Of a stretch of 30,619 bases of DNA, positions 6,095 through 14,139 are shown in pieces; the stretch's first letter is position 1, and every line of letters begins with the position of its first letter. The notes under the pieces are model-generated. The model was given only the letters and a program-made list of their open reading frames with translations, had not been told where the DNA came from and searched no databases. Made by a program: the position numbers and the translations under genes. Source of the stretch: Candidatus Uhrbacteria bacterium (GTDB lineage Bacteria; Patescibacteriota; Patescibacteriia; UBA9934; UBA11717). The stretch is from positions 1 to 30,619 of the forward strand of contig JABIWD010000047.1 in NCBI GenBank assembly GCA_018701105.1, read 5' to 3'.

Positions 6095-7416
6095 GAGAGA
6101 CGCGCGCGTATGTCCGCAAGGACTGCGTTCGCGTTTTTGTCTTGCACATCGGGATCGAGCCAATCGATCCCGTAGAACTGGACGGGACGCAGATGTCTCA
6201 GGAACGGGTAGAACTTCCGCCACCCGTAGAGACTGTCGTTTTCAGTACCCATGGAGTACGCGACATTGGCCGCCATTTCTGCGGTCATCATCTGCAGTTC
6301 AACGAGCCTTTCGTTGATCGTCAGGTGCACTCTGTCAGCGCTGAACCGACCTGACGCGAACGGACTCGTCGAAGTTCCCGTATTCACGCTGGCAGCAAGA
6401 CCGCCAGGAAGGATGCCAAGTTTCCTTCCGAACCACGTACGCGCGAACGCGTAATCATCCTCCGTCTGGAAGATGAGCCGGACACCGACCTGGTCTGGCG
6501 TGAACTGTCCGATGGCTCCGACTCGCGAGTACCACTTCAGTACCCGGCTAAACAGGAGCTTCCTTCGCGCCCGAATGCCGAACACGATGTCATGCCCCTT
6601 GATCTTGCAGACACGGATCTTGAACCGCCGCCGCGTTGTGCCGACGCTACTCGGTGTCCATCTGAACGACGACTCCGGGTCAAGATACACGGACCACTGC
6701 TTGTCCTCGCCCACGTCCTCTATCAGGTCATGTGCGAGCAAGTATGCGATCACGTGCTCCATGTCGTTTCGATCCATCAGCGCACGGAAGTCGTCATCCT
6801 CTTGTTCCGGGACCACGATCGTACCCGAATCAGTTGCCGGGTCTTCGTACGGGTCATCCTCGTCTTCGGTGTCACCCTCGTCGATCATCGACAGGAGCTG
6901 CCCACGGTAGGGCGGATCGTCTCTAAAAAGCATGCCCAAGGTCTGCAGGGTCATGTAATAGAGAAGTCGACTTTCCCACATCTGCCTGAGCTTCAGGCGG
7001 CCGGCCGGCTTCGTCCACGGAAAGGCGAGCTTCATCAGCTGGTACGGAGTGTTCGAGATCGGCAGCCGCGGCAGGACCCTTCCAAGGTAGTCCGGATGGA
7101 CATACTTGTAGAGCTCCCCTCGAATGTCAATCTTGAGGAGCGCTGCAGCTTGAGCGAACAGAGGATCCATCAGAGTCACGGCTAGTTCCGTCTCTGCCGC
7201 TGAGCTTGTCACTTGCCGAGCGATTGCACCGAAGATCTCCATGTCCTCACATGTTGGATCGTTCAGGATGCGCCTTCTTGACTTGTGCAGATTGATCAGC
7301 TCTTCTTGCTCCCGAGGATCCAGTTCGGTTCTTCTGATGCTGCTACCGGACGGGAGGCCCGGACGCAACAGGCGAGGGAGTCGGAACACCGATTCCACTT
7401 CAAGCGTGTTGGTCAT
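6091..7416 (-). CDS. divergent RelA/SpoT-like nucleotidyltransferase-domain protein (candidate)
   Basis: 441 aa. Residues 1-260 match nothing I know: helical, with a long acidic stretch at about 179-212 rich in Asp/Glu. Residues about 280-390 align by eye to the synthetase domain of the neighbouring Rel. RARRKLLFS (282-290) matches its GRRKFVFS. PDQVGVRLIF (307-316) matches YDIVAIRVVV and keeps the Asp (D308). RVHLTI (362-367) matches SLHTTV. VELQMMTAEM (372-381) matches VEFQIRTHEM and keeps Glu E373 and Gln Q375. The guanine-stacking Tyr of YQSLH is missing and there is no HD domain. The start is an ATG with AGGAGG 7 nt upstream, behind a TTGACA promoter. It is richer in G+C than its neighbours and free-standing, with its own terminator. 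The reading frame is well supported; the function is inference, and it could be an inactive or re-purposed member. Confidence 0.6.
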   Translation of the reverse strand: MTNTLEVESVFRLPRLLRPGLPSGSSIRRTELDPREQEELINLHKSRRRILNDPTCEDMEIFGAIARQVTSSAAETELAVTLMDPLFAQAAALLKIDIRGELYKYVHPDYLGRVLPRLPISNTPYQLMKLAFPWTKPAGRLKLRQMWESRLLYYMTLQTLGMLFRDDPPYRGQLLSMIDEGDTEDEDDPYEDPATDSGTIVVPEQEDDDFRALMDRNDMEHVIAYLLAHDLIEDVGEDKQWSVYLDPESSFRWTPSSVGTTRRRFKIRVCKIKGHDIVFGIRARRKLLFSRVLKWYSRVGAIGQFTPDQVGVRLIFQTEDDYAFARTWFGRKLGILPGGLAASVNTGTSTSPFASGRFSADRVHLTINERLVELQMMTAEMAANVAYSMGTENDSLYGWRKFYPFLRHLRPVQFYGIDWLDPDVQDKNANAVLADIRARLS

Positions 7417-7469
7417 GAGACCTCCTATGTTGATGTAATGAGCTTCACCAGAGTGGTGAATTCGTGCGC

Positions 7470-7498
7470 ATTGTTACAAAAAAGCGGGTTATTGTCAA
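7470..7498 (-). promoter_or_regulatory. promoter of the divergent Rel-like gene, inside the topA terminator
   Basis: Minus strand: perfect -35 TTGACA (7493-7498), 17-bp spacer, AACAAT (7470-7475). The leader of about 47 nt holds a small hairpin (TTCACC/GGTGAA, 7444-7460) and then AGGAGG. The -35 sits inside the topA terminator hairpin, so topA transcription would end exactly where this unit begins. Confidence 0.6.
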
Positions 7499-7503
7499 CC
7501 CGC
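7478..7503 (-). terminator. topA terminator
   Basis: GCGGGTT (7484-7490) pairs perfectly with AACCCGC (7497-7503), and the adenine run at 7478-7483 gives six Ts on the minus strand. The hairpin begins inside the last codons of topA. Confidence 0.85.
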
Positions 7504-9741
7504 TTTCTTCTTTCTAGTTTTCTTTGGAATGTTGAGAAGTTCTACTGCCTGCTCGTGTGTAATGTCTAGCACGGTGAACGTTTGCTTTGCTGAGATAGAC
7601 CGTGACTCTTCGCCAGCCTTGATATAGGGCCCGAATCGGCCAACCTGAGCTGTAATCTCCTCACCCTTCCACTCACCGAGTGAACGGGGGAGCGCGAGTA
7701 ACTTGAGCGCAAGACCAAAGTCTACATCCTCCGCTTTCATCCCACGCAACAAACTTCCACGCTTTGGCTTCTCTTTTGACCCTTCCTCTTTTTCTCCGAG
7801 TTGGATGTATGGCCCAAACCGTCCTGTTCGGATAGTCACATCGAGTCCCGTCTCGGGATCTTTTCCAAGAACCTCTGGCTCCACCTCAACTTTAACGGAT
7901 CCGTCTCGGTTGATAGCGACCGTGTTCTTACATTCAGGGTAGTTGGTACACGCCATGAACTTTCCAAACCGACCGACCTTGATGATCATATCTGACTTGC
8001 ATTTCTCACATTTCTCGTCAGTTGTCTCTTCGGTCAATTCTTTTTTGTCGATCTCCTTGTCCTTCTTTTCAAGATTCTTATGGAAAGGCTTGTAGAACTT
8101 GTCTATGATCGGAACCCATTTTGCTTTTCCTTCCTCGATCTTATCGAAGTTCGCCTCCATGTGGGCGGTGAACTCTTTGTCTACGATTTCTTTAAAATGT
8201 TCTACTAGAAGATCGTTCACGATATACGCGATATCAGTAGGGAAGAGTCGCTTGTTGTCGTCACGATCAACATAACCACGATCAATCACAGTTGAGATCG
8301 TAGGCGAGTAAGTCGAAGGACGTCCAATGCCGTGCTCTTCAAGCTCTTTAACGAGCGTAGCATCTGAGTATCGAGCAGGCGGTTCTGTGAAATGCTGTTT
8401 TGGCTCAAGCGTCTTGAGGTCCACTGCATCACCTTCCTTCATTGGAGGCAGGATGTTCTCTTTTGATGTATCTGGGTAAAGTTTCAAGTACCCATCAAAT
8501 GCAATCAACGATCCTGTCACTCTGAAAGAACCAGGCTTGCTGTTGAGTATAATTTTCTCCTTTGTAAGTTTTGCGTCCGCCATCTGCGTCGACACTGCTC
8601 GTCGCCAAATTAGGTCGTATACCTTTAACTGGCGTGCATCGAGGTGGTCCTCCAGCGATTCTGGTGTACGCGCTGGGTCAGTTGGACGAATGGCTTCGTG
8701 AGCCTCCTGAGCTCCCTTGGTTTTCTTTGTAAAAATGCGAGGCTTGTCGAGAGCGTATTCTGGACCAAAGTGTCCATGCACGAATGTGTTGGATTCTTCC
8801 AAGAATGTCTCAGACAAGTTCTGAGAGTCAGTTCGCATGTAAGTAATCAAACCTGTCATCCCTTCCTTTCCAAGCTTCACTCCTTCATACAGTTGTTGTG
8901 CAAGACGCATGGTCTGCTTTGAGCTGTACCCAAGGCGCGTGTTGGCATCCTGTTGCAGGGTCGAGGTTCGGTAAGGAGCCTTTGGAGTCTTCGTGACGGT
9001 TTTCTTTTCAATAGACTCCACTGTGTACGATCCCGAAAGAAGGTCCTTTGTCATGGACTTGGCCTGCTTCTCGTCCTTGATGTCCATCTTTGTAACCTTC
9101 TCTCCTTTATGTGTCGCAAGTTTTGCCTCAAAGTCTTTCTTGTCCTTACTGAACATGGCTTCGAGTGACCAGTACTCCTCGGAATCAAAAGCCTCTCGTT
9201 CACGTTCACGCTCTACGATAAACCGCATGGCGACAGACTGAACACGTCCAGCTGACAATCCTCGAGCAACCTTCTTCCACAAGAAGGGAGAAAGCTCGTA
9301 TCCAACGAGTCGATCTAGCACACGACGAGCTTGCTGTGCATCAACAAGGTCGAAATTGATGTGCCGAGGGTTCTTCATTGCCTTTTCAATGGCAGGTTTT
9401 GTAATTTCATGGAAGACAATTCGTTTCGCCTTCTTTGGGTCGATCTTAAGCACGTTAGCCAAGTGCCAACCAATCGCTTCTCCTTCTCGGTCATCATCAG
9501 TCGCTATGAAGATTTCCTCTGCAGTCTTTGCGAGTTTCTTCAGTGCAGCAACACGATCTTTCTTGTCGTCTGAGACAACGTATTCTGGCTTGTAATCGTT
9601 TTCAATATCAACACCCATGGTCTTACGAGGAAGATCACGAATGTGGCCGAATGACGAGGTTACTTCATAACCAGCGCCCAAAATTTTCTTGACCGTCTTA
9701 GCCTTTGTTGGAGACTCTACGATCACAAGTCGTTTTGACAT
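7495..9741 (-). CDS. topA: DNA topoisomerase I
   Basis: 748 aa from the ATG that gives MSKRLVIVESPTKAKT. An in-frame extension to 9780 would run into dprA and adds 13 residues unlike the family. Type IA topoisomerase that relaxes negative supercoils by transient single-strand cleavage. The TOPRIM domain has E9 and DDDREGE (82-88). The active-site Tyr is Y301 in GLITYMRTDS, and GIGRPSTYSPT lies near residue 472. After the core, one CxxC...CxxxxxC zinc ribbon (C578, C581, C598, C604) binds DNA. It is followed by two GRFGPYI repeats (about 640 and 701) of the Topo-C type and a basic tail. It ends the minus-strand run LCP-der-pth-dprA-topA, 35 bp after dprA. There is no SD at the chosen start. 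Confidence 0.95.
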   Translation of the reverse strand: MSKRLVIVESPTKAKTVKKILGAGYEVTSSFGHIRDLPRKTMGVDIENDYKPEYVVSDDKKDRVAALKKLAKTAEEIFIATDDDREGEAIGWHLANVLKIDPKKAKRIVFHEITKPAIEKAMKNPRHINFDLVDAQQARRVLDRLVGYELSPFLWKKVARGLSAGRVQSVAMRFIVEREREREAFDSEEYWSLEAMFSKDKKDFEAKLATHKGEKVTKMDIKDEKQAKSMTKDLLSGSYTVESIEKKTVTKTPKAPYRTSTLQQDANTRLGYSSKQTMRLAQQLYEGVKLGKEGMTGLITYMRTDSQNLSETFLEESNTFVHGHFGPEYALDKPRIFTKKTKGAQEAHEAIRPTDPARTPESLEDHLDARQLKVYDLIWRRAVSTQMADAKLTKEKIILNSKPGSFRVTGSLIAFDGYLKLYPDTSKENILPPMKEGDAVDLKTLEPKQHFTEPPARYSDATLVKELEEHGIGRPSTYSPTISTVIDRGYVDRDDNKRLFPTDIAYIVNDLLVEHFKEIVDKEFTAHMEANFDKIEEGKAKWVPIIDKFYKPFHKNLEKKDKEIDKKELTEETTDEKCEKCKSDMIIKVGRFGKFMACTNYPECKNTVAINRDGSVKVEVEPEVLGKDPETGLDVTIRTGRFGPYIQLGEKEEGSKEKPKRGSLLRGMKAEDVDFGLALKLLALPRSLGEWKGEEITAQVGRFGPYIKAGEESRSISAKQTFTVLDITHEQAVELLNIPKKTRKKKAG

Positions 9742-9776
9742 AACGTGATAGATAATGTCGGAAAGTGGTCTTGCTG

Positions 9777-10652
9777 TCAAGTTTTAGTATAGCAGCCGCT
9801 TCCAACATGGGTAACCAGGGTCTTGAGTTCGAGCAGTGTTAGCAGCTGTGTAACGCTCGTGATCGAGATTTTTGAGATACGGGAGAGTTCATCTGTGTTG
9901 ATGGGCTCATGCGTTATGAACTCGAGCAGTGATCTCTCGTCCTCTGACATAGGAATAACCCGTTTTATATCCGCCGCTGCGTGCGCTGCTGTGAGATCGA
10001 GAATCTCGAGTATATCTTGGGTGCAGGTTACTGGTATGGCGCCATCTTTGAGTAACTGGTGTGGGCCCTCAGAATAAGGAGAGGTGATAGGGCCTGGGAC
10101 TACCAGGACATCGCGATTTTCCCTAAGCGCAGCTGCAGCTGTGATCATGGTTCCAGACTTCGCCTGAGCTTCGATTATCAGTGTTAGTTGGCACATACCG
10201 GCGATGATACGGTTGCGAGCGGGGAAGTGGTACGGGCGTGATGATGTTCCGGGTGGGTGCTCGCTCATAATGCAGCCACCGGCGGCTATGATCTCGTGCG
10301 CGAGGTCCTCGTGGGCGCGTGGCGTGATGGACGGGTTGTCGACTCCGCCAGCGAGTACGGCGATCGTACGACCGCCGGCATCGAGCGTTGCTCTGTGTGC
10401 CTCGGCGTCGATGCCGTAGGCGAGCCCCGAGACGATCGTGATGTTGTGGCGCGCGAGCTCGGTGACGAGTTTCTTGGTTACGTGCTTGCCGTAGTGCGTC
10501 GCCTTTCTTGTTCCGACGACTGCAACGCAAACTTCCGGGTCCTCAGAAAGTTGCCCACGAAAAAACAGCCGTTCCGGTGGGTCGTGTATCTCCGACAGGA
10601 GAGTGGGGAATCGGCTGTCTTTATTTTGTAATATTTTTATTCTGTCGTTCAT
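9777..10652 (-). CDS. dprA: DNA-processing protein DprA
   Basis: 291 aa from the ATG at 10652, which has AGGAG four bases upstream. A longer in-frame ORF reaches 10802 but its extra 50 residues lie inside pth and look unlike the family. DprA loads RecA on incoming single-stranded DNA during transformation. The Rossmann-like core shows VVGTRKATHYGK, SGLAYGIDAEAH, GGVDNPSITPRAHEDLAHEI and the SEHPPGTSSRPYHFPARNRI stretch, followed by EAQAKSGTMITA. The last 70 residues form the winged-helix (LLEFITHEPINTDELSRISK). Its start overlaps the end of pth by 32 nt, so translational coupling is likely. It suggests the cell can take up DNA, although no com genes are in view. Confidence 0.93.
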   Translation of the reverse strand: MNDRIKILQNKDSRFPTLLSEIHDPPERLFFRGQLSEDPEVCVAVVGTRKATHYGKHVTKKLVTELARHNITIVSGLAYGIDAEAHRATLDAGGRTIAVLAGGVDNPSITPRAHEDLAHEIIAAGGCIMSEHPPGTSSRPYHFPARNRIIAGMCQLTLIIEAQAKSGTMITAAAALRENRDVLVVPGPITSPYSEGPHQLLKDGAIPVTCTQDILEILDLTAAHAAADIKRVIPMSEDERSLLEFITHEPINTDELSRISKISITSVTQLLTLLELKTLVTHVGSGCYTKT

Positions 10653-11292
10653 TTGGCTCCTGTACTTTAACGAGCATTTGGTCGACCTCGTGGGTCGCAT
10701 GCTCGATAAGCGTTGGGAGGGCCGCTTTTTGATCATTAGTCCATCTCGCAAGAACGTAAGCGTCCATTGGCATTTTTTCTGGAGGTCGTCCGATACCGAC
10801 ACGAATGCGCCAGTAGTCTTTGGTGCCGAGCCTGTTATCTATCGACTTGAGTCCGTTGTGTCCGGCATGCCCGCCCCCGATCTTAGTCCGTATCTCGCCA
10901 AACGAGATATCCGCGTCATCGTGCACAACGATAATGCCGTCGTTCTCGATCTCGTAGTAAGCGGCGTAAGACTGCACAGCCTCTCCGGATAAGTTCATGA
11001 AAGTCTGGGGTTTCAGGAAGTGCACCTCGACTCCGTCTATGAATCGCTTAGACGATAGTGCCTTATGCTTCTTGTCGTCTTTCCAGTTGTCGACGAGCGT
11101 ATCGAGTACGCTAAAGCCAATATTGTGCCGAGTATTCTCGTACTTGGGTCCAGGGTTTCCGAGGCCAACGACAAGTAGACGATTATGAGCGTTTACTTGG
11201 TCGGGAGTGGAAGTGGACGGGTGTTCCAATGAATCCGAATCTCTCTCGGAGTCGGTTTTCAAGGAATCGAAGATACGATGGATGAAGGACAT
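10621..11292 (-). CDS. pth: peptidyl-tRNA hydrolase
   Basis: 223 aa from the first in-frame ATG. Upstream and downstream alternatives are TTG codons at 11316 and 11229. Pth cleaves peptidyl-tRNA released prematurely from ribosomes. The core starts at RLLVVGLGNPGPKYENTRHN with the catalytic His in that motif. Further hallmarks are FLKPQTFMNLSGEAV, VVHDDADISFGEIRTKIGGGHAGHNGLKS and WRIRVGIGRP. The oddity is the N-terminus: the family normally begins at this core, yet here the core starts one codon past the der stop. Any available start therefore adds a Ser/Asp-rich leader of 15-44 residues encoded within the 3' end of der in another frame. The exact start is uncertain. Confidence 0.9.
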   Translation of the reverse strand: MSFIHRIFDSLKTDSERDSDSLEHPSTSTPDQVNAHNRLLVVGLGNPGPKYENTRHNIGFSVLDTLVDNWKDDKKHKALSSKRFIDGVEVHFLKPQTFMNLSGEAVQSYAAYYEIENDGIIVVHDDADISFGEIRTKIGGGHAGHNGLKSIDNRLGTKDYWRIRVGIGRPPEKMPMDAYVLARWTNDQKAALPTLIEHATHEVDQMLVKVQEPNERQNKNITK

Positions 11293-12544
11293 CGGTACGT
11301 TTACCTTTAATGACAAGTTCGAACTTAGGTGGTTTTGACGCGATCTGCTTTAGTCGGAAGATAACAGGATGCGCAACACCTTTTCCACGAGCTGGTTTGT
11401 GCTTCACGATAATCTGCTTCAGGAATTTATCCAGAGCATTGTCATCGATGATGCGCTCGCGTTCTTTTACAATTGTATCAAATAGAGGGAATAGTTTGTG
11501 GATTCGCTGACGTTCTTTTGCTGAAACTGTCAAGATGGGAGCGAAAGGGATAAATGGGAGATGTCCACGTACGTAGTTCTCGTAATCACGAACAGCGTTC
11601 GTTTCCTTGTTGTCGATAAGATCCCATTTGTTTGCGACGACGATACACCCAACTCCAGCATCGCGGATAACTCCAGCGAGTCGTTTTTCTTGGTGATCGA
11701 TCGGCTTCGTAGCATCTAGTACTAAAACGGCGATGTCGGCGTTACGCAATGTGCTCATTGTTCGTCGGACTCCAGTCTTCTCCATACCTTCTTCAATCCG
11801 AGCCTTTCGTCGCACACCTGCAGTATCGATGATGATGTAGTGCTTGTCATCGTATTCAACGAGCGTATCGTTTGGCTCACGTGTTGTGTGTGCGATAGGG
11901 GAGGTGATGAATCGTTCTTCACCAAGGATCGCGTTCACAATAGATGACTTTCCAACGTTCGGCTCTCCGACGATAGCGATGTGGGGTACTGTATTTTCTT
12001 TAAATAGCGGTAGGATCTTTCCTTGTTTTTCAAACTCCGCGAAAATATCATCAAGAAGATCTCCAAGACCAACACCTTTAACTCCACTGACAGGTCGTGG
12101 AAGCTCGAGTCCAGTCTTGTACCACTGAGGATCGTGTGCCTCTGATCGAATTGAAGCTTTCTCGGCTTTGTTTCCGAGCACAAAAACTGGTTGCTTAACA
12201 TTCTGGAGAATCGCAGATATCTTGCTATCTTGTGGCAAGAGACCTTCCTTCATGTCTAAGACGAACAGGATGACGTCCGCTTCTTCGATCGCGATTTCTG
12301 TTTGACGAGTTATCTCTCGGTTGAACCCTGTGTCGTCCTCAAACTCAAGTCCACCGGTATCGATCAACCGAAACTGTCGTCCTCTCCAAAGTACCTTATC
12401 TTCTTTACGGTCCCGTGTAGTACCTAAAACAGCGGAAACCATGGCATGTCGCGTCTCTGTGAGACGGTTAAAGAGCGTGGATTTACCCACATTGGCTCGG
12501 CCGATAAGAACGGCTGTCGGTAATGTTGATTCTACGGCTTTCAT
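11183..12544 (-). CDS. der: ribosome-assembly GTPase Der/EngA
   Basis: 453 aa, normal length. Two tandem GTPase domains: G1 GRANVGKS (15-22), DTGG (62-65) and NKAE (125-128, where NKxD is usual); then GEPNVGKS (193-200), DTAGVRRKARIEEGMEKTG (240-258) and NKWD (305-308). A C-terminal KH-like domain (about 360-445) contacts rRNA. Der acts in late 50S maturation. The first-domain NKAE deviates at the guanine-specificity Asp, a conservative change. The start has AGGAGG 9 nt upstream (12554-12559). The gene lies 39 bp after the LCP gene and overlaps pth by about 110 nt. Confidence 0.95.
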   Translation of the reverse strand: MKAVESTLPTAVLIGRANVGKSTLFNRLTETRHAMVSAVLGTTRDRKEDKVLWRGRQFRLIDTGGLEFEDDTGFNREITRQTEIAIEEADVILFVLDMKEGLLPQDSKISAILQNVKQPVFVLGNKAEKASIRSEAHDPQWYKTGLELPRPVSGVKGVGLGDLLDDIFAEFEKQGKILPLFKENTVPHIAIVGEPNVGKSSIVNAILGEERFITSPIAHTTREPNDTLVEYDDKHYIIIDTAGVRRKARIEEGMEKTGVRRTMSTLRNADIAVLVLDATKPIDHQEKRLAGVIRDAGVGCIVVANKWDLIDNKETNAVRDYENYVRGHLPFIPFAPILTVSAKERQRIHKLFPLFDTIVKERERIIDDNALDKFLKQIIVKHKPARGKGVAHPVIFRLKQIASKPPKFELVIKGKRTDVLHPSYLRFLENRLRERFGFIGTPVHFHSRPSKRS

Positions 12545-12583
12545 GCGGATCGGCCTCCTGGGAGGTGTTATTGCTGTACAACG

Positions 12584-14044
12584 TTAACGTCGTACTAGAT
12601 TTGCCGAATTTTGCCCTAAAACGACCAAAAAGTCAACTGCATCAGGGGTTCCGTCGCGTAATCCCTCATCTTCGAGGGCAATTGAGCGTGGAGTGATGCC
12701 ATCAGTGAATAACCAGCCAGTTACAGTGGTTTCTACGTCTGCTTTTAGGTAGTCCTGGAGGGCTTTGAGCTCATCAGGGTGATTTCCCTCGGAAAAGTCG
12801 TAAATAACGGTGTGATCCCAGTCCCGAGTAGCCGCATTTGCAACAGAGGCAACTTCGAAGCCTTGTCCTTCGAGTAGCTGGGAGGTTCTAAAGGCGAGTC
12901 CATTTATCGCTGTCCCATTCTCGATACGGATCTTGACGTACTGTTCGATCGTCTGTGATGGGTTGATTGGATCGTACGATGGGTCTTCTTCAAAGATGTT
13001 GGCTGCAATCGAGCGTATTCCACTCCAGTCGTCGTTATCTGGAAGCAAGACGTACGCGCCATTCATGTGAGTCTCGTACAGCGGACTATCTATACTGTTA
13101 TCCAATACGTAATGATGGATGTTCTCTTGTTCAAAGTCGCGCGCGAAAGATGAGAGTCGCACTAGCTCCCACGTTGAGAGGTTGGTGTCGATATTTTCTT
13201 TCACTGTTCCGATCAGGTTGCTAATTCGTTTTGGATTGAAGATGGTCTTTGCGGAAAATACTTTATCTTTGACGCCGAGCAATACTTTCTGCTGACGACG
13301 TGAACGCGCAAAGTCCGATCCTTCACCGTTGGTGCCGTGTCGCGATCGTGAGAACTGCAAAACAGTTTCACCATCCATGTGCTGCCAACCTTCTTCAAAC
13401 GAGATCGTCTGCGTGAGGTGGTCCTTGGTAGGGTAGAGCGGGTCCGTGAAAGCAGTTTCCACGTACACGTCGATACCGCCTAAGTTGTCTATGAAATCCT
13501 CGAACCCTTGGAAGTCGATCTTCACGTAGTAGTGCATGTCTTGATTCAATAGGTCGCCAATGACTTCTGCGGCATATTCAGCACCACCACCAGTCTCCTC
13601 GACTTCACCAAAGTAGTTTGTGTGATTGATTTTTCGCCATCCGTATCCTGGAATTGGAATTGCAAGGTCGCGTGGGATAGACATCATCCCAACATCTCCG
13701 GTCGATGGCTTGTACGATCCATATATGATCGTGTCTGTAAGCTGAGCTCCATCATGTCCTGCACCTCCGATCCCCATCAGCAAAATGTTAACTCGGTCAT
13801 TGTCCTCACCTTGAAGCAGCTTGTCTTCACTCGTAACCAAGGACGCAAACGTGCGGAAAAACCCACCACCTTCGGAATCGCTCGCGATCTCGGTCTTACT
13901 CATCGCAAAAGAAAATCCAACGCCTAAGAGCGCTATGATGGATAGAGAAAGAAAAAAATACCTCCCAAGCATCCAAGGTCGAGGTTTTGGATCTGGGTGG
14001 AGTTCAAAGTGGTCCTCCAAAAGATTGATGCGATTGTCTGACAT
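12584..14044 (-). CDS. LytR-CpsA-Psr (LCP) family cell-wall glycopolymer ligase
   Basis: 486 aa. A cytoplasmic N-terminus of about 27 residues is followed by one transmembrane helix (about 29-48) and an extracytoplasmic part. The LCP domain (about 84-260) shows DRVNILLMGIGG, LTDTIIYGSY (D104), SIPRDL (R125, D126), INHTNYFG and the arginine cluster FSRSRHG...SDFARSRRQQKVL (R233, R235, R247, R249, R250). These residues hold the polyprenyl pyrophosphate head-group and metal. The C-terminal region (about 366-475) matches the LytR_C domain, with VKIRIENGTAINGLA. LCP enzymes attach polymers such as teichoic acid or polysaccharide to peptidoglycan or other surface acceptors. A TACACT -10 (14053-14058) lies 8 nt before the ATG, suggesting a leaderless mRNA. 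Confidence 0.92.
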   Translation of the reverse strand: MSDNRINLLEDHFELHPDPKPRPWMLGRYFFLSLSIIALLGVGFSFAMSKTEIASDSEGGGFFRTFASLVTSEDKLLQGEDNDRVNILLMGIGGAGHDGAQLTDTIIYGSYKPSTGDVGMMSIPRDLAIPIPGYGWRKINHTNYFGEVEETGGGAEYAAEVIGDLLNQDMHYYVKIDFQGFEDFIDNLGGIDVYVETAFTDPLYPTKDHLTQTISFEEGWQHMDGETVLQFSRSRHGTNGEGSDFARSRRQQKVLLGVKDKVFSAKTIFNPKRISNLIGTVKENIDTNLSTWELVRLSSFARDFEQENIHHYVLDNSIDSPLYETHMNGAYVLLPDNDDWSGIRSIAANIFEEDPSYDPINPSQTIEQYVKIRIENGTAINGLAFRTSQLLEGQGFEVASVANAATRDWDHTVIYDFSEGNHPDELKALQDYLKADVETTVTGWLFTDGITPRSIALEDEGLRDGTPDAVDFLVVLGQNSANLVRR

Positions 14045-14052
14045 TCAGGGGT

Positions 14053-14058
14053 AGTGTA
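14053..14058 (-). promoter_or_regulatory. -10 element of the LCP-der-pth-dprA-topA run
   Basis: TACACT on the minus strand ends 8 nt before the ATG at 14044. No clear -35 is visible. The predicted transcript begins at or next to the start codon. This would be the main promoter of the minus-strand housekeeping run, as no terminator is visible between its genes. Confidence 0.4.
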
Positions 14059-14086
14059 GCGGAAAAACGTCTAGAAGGAAAGGGGG

Positions 14087-14115
14087 TTGATTTATTGTAA
14101 AATCCATGGTATACT
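14087..14115 (+). promoter_or_regulatory. promoter of lepB-hisS
   Basis: TTGATT (14087-14092), 17-bp spacer, and extended -10 TGG-TATACT (hexamer 14110-14115). The leader of about 19 nt has no SD. A perfect DnaA-box 9-mer (TTATTCACA, 14120-14128) falls in the leader, but one such match is expected by chance in a window this size. Confidence 0.7.
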
Positions 14116-14139
14116 GCGCTTATTCACACGTTTTATCAC

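Noticed and set aside
9742..9780. Longer topA start at 9780
   Set aside because: The extra 13 residues are unlike the family and would overlap dprA; the ATG at 9741 gives the canonical MSKRLVIVESPTKAKT start.
10653..10802. Longer dprA start at 10802
   Set aside because: The 50 added residues lie inside pth and are basic and unlike DprA; the ATG at 10652 has an AGGAG close upstream.
14120..14128. Perfect DnaA box (TTATTCACA) in the lepB leader
   Set aside because: About one exact match is expected by chance in 30 kb on both strands, it is isolated, and it lies in an ordinary promoter leader.
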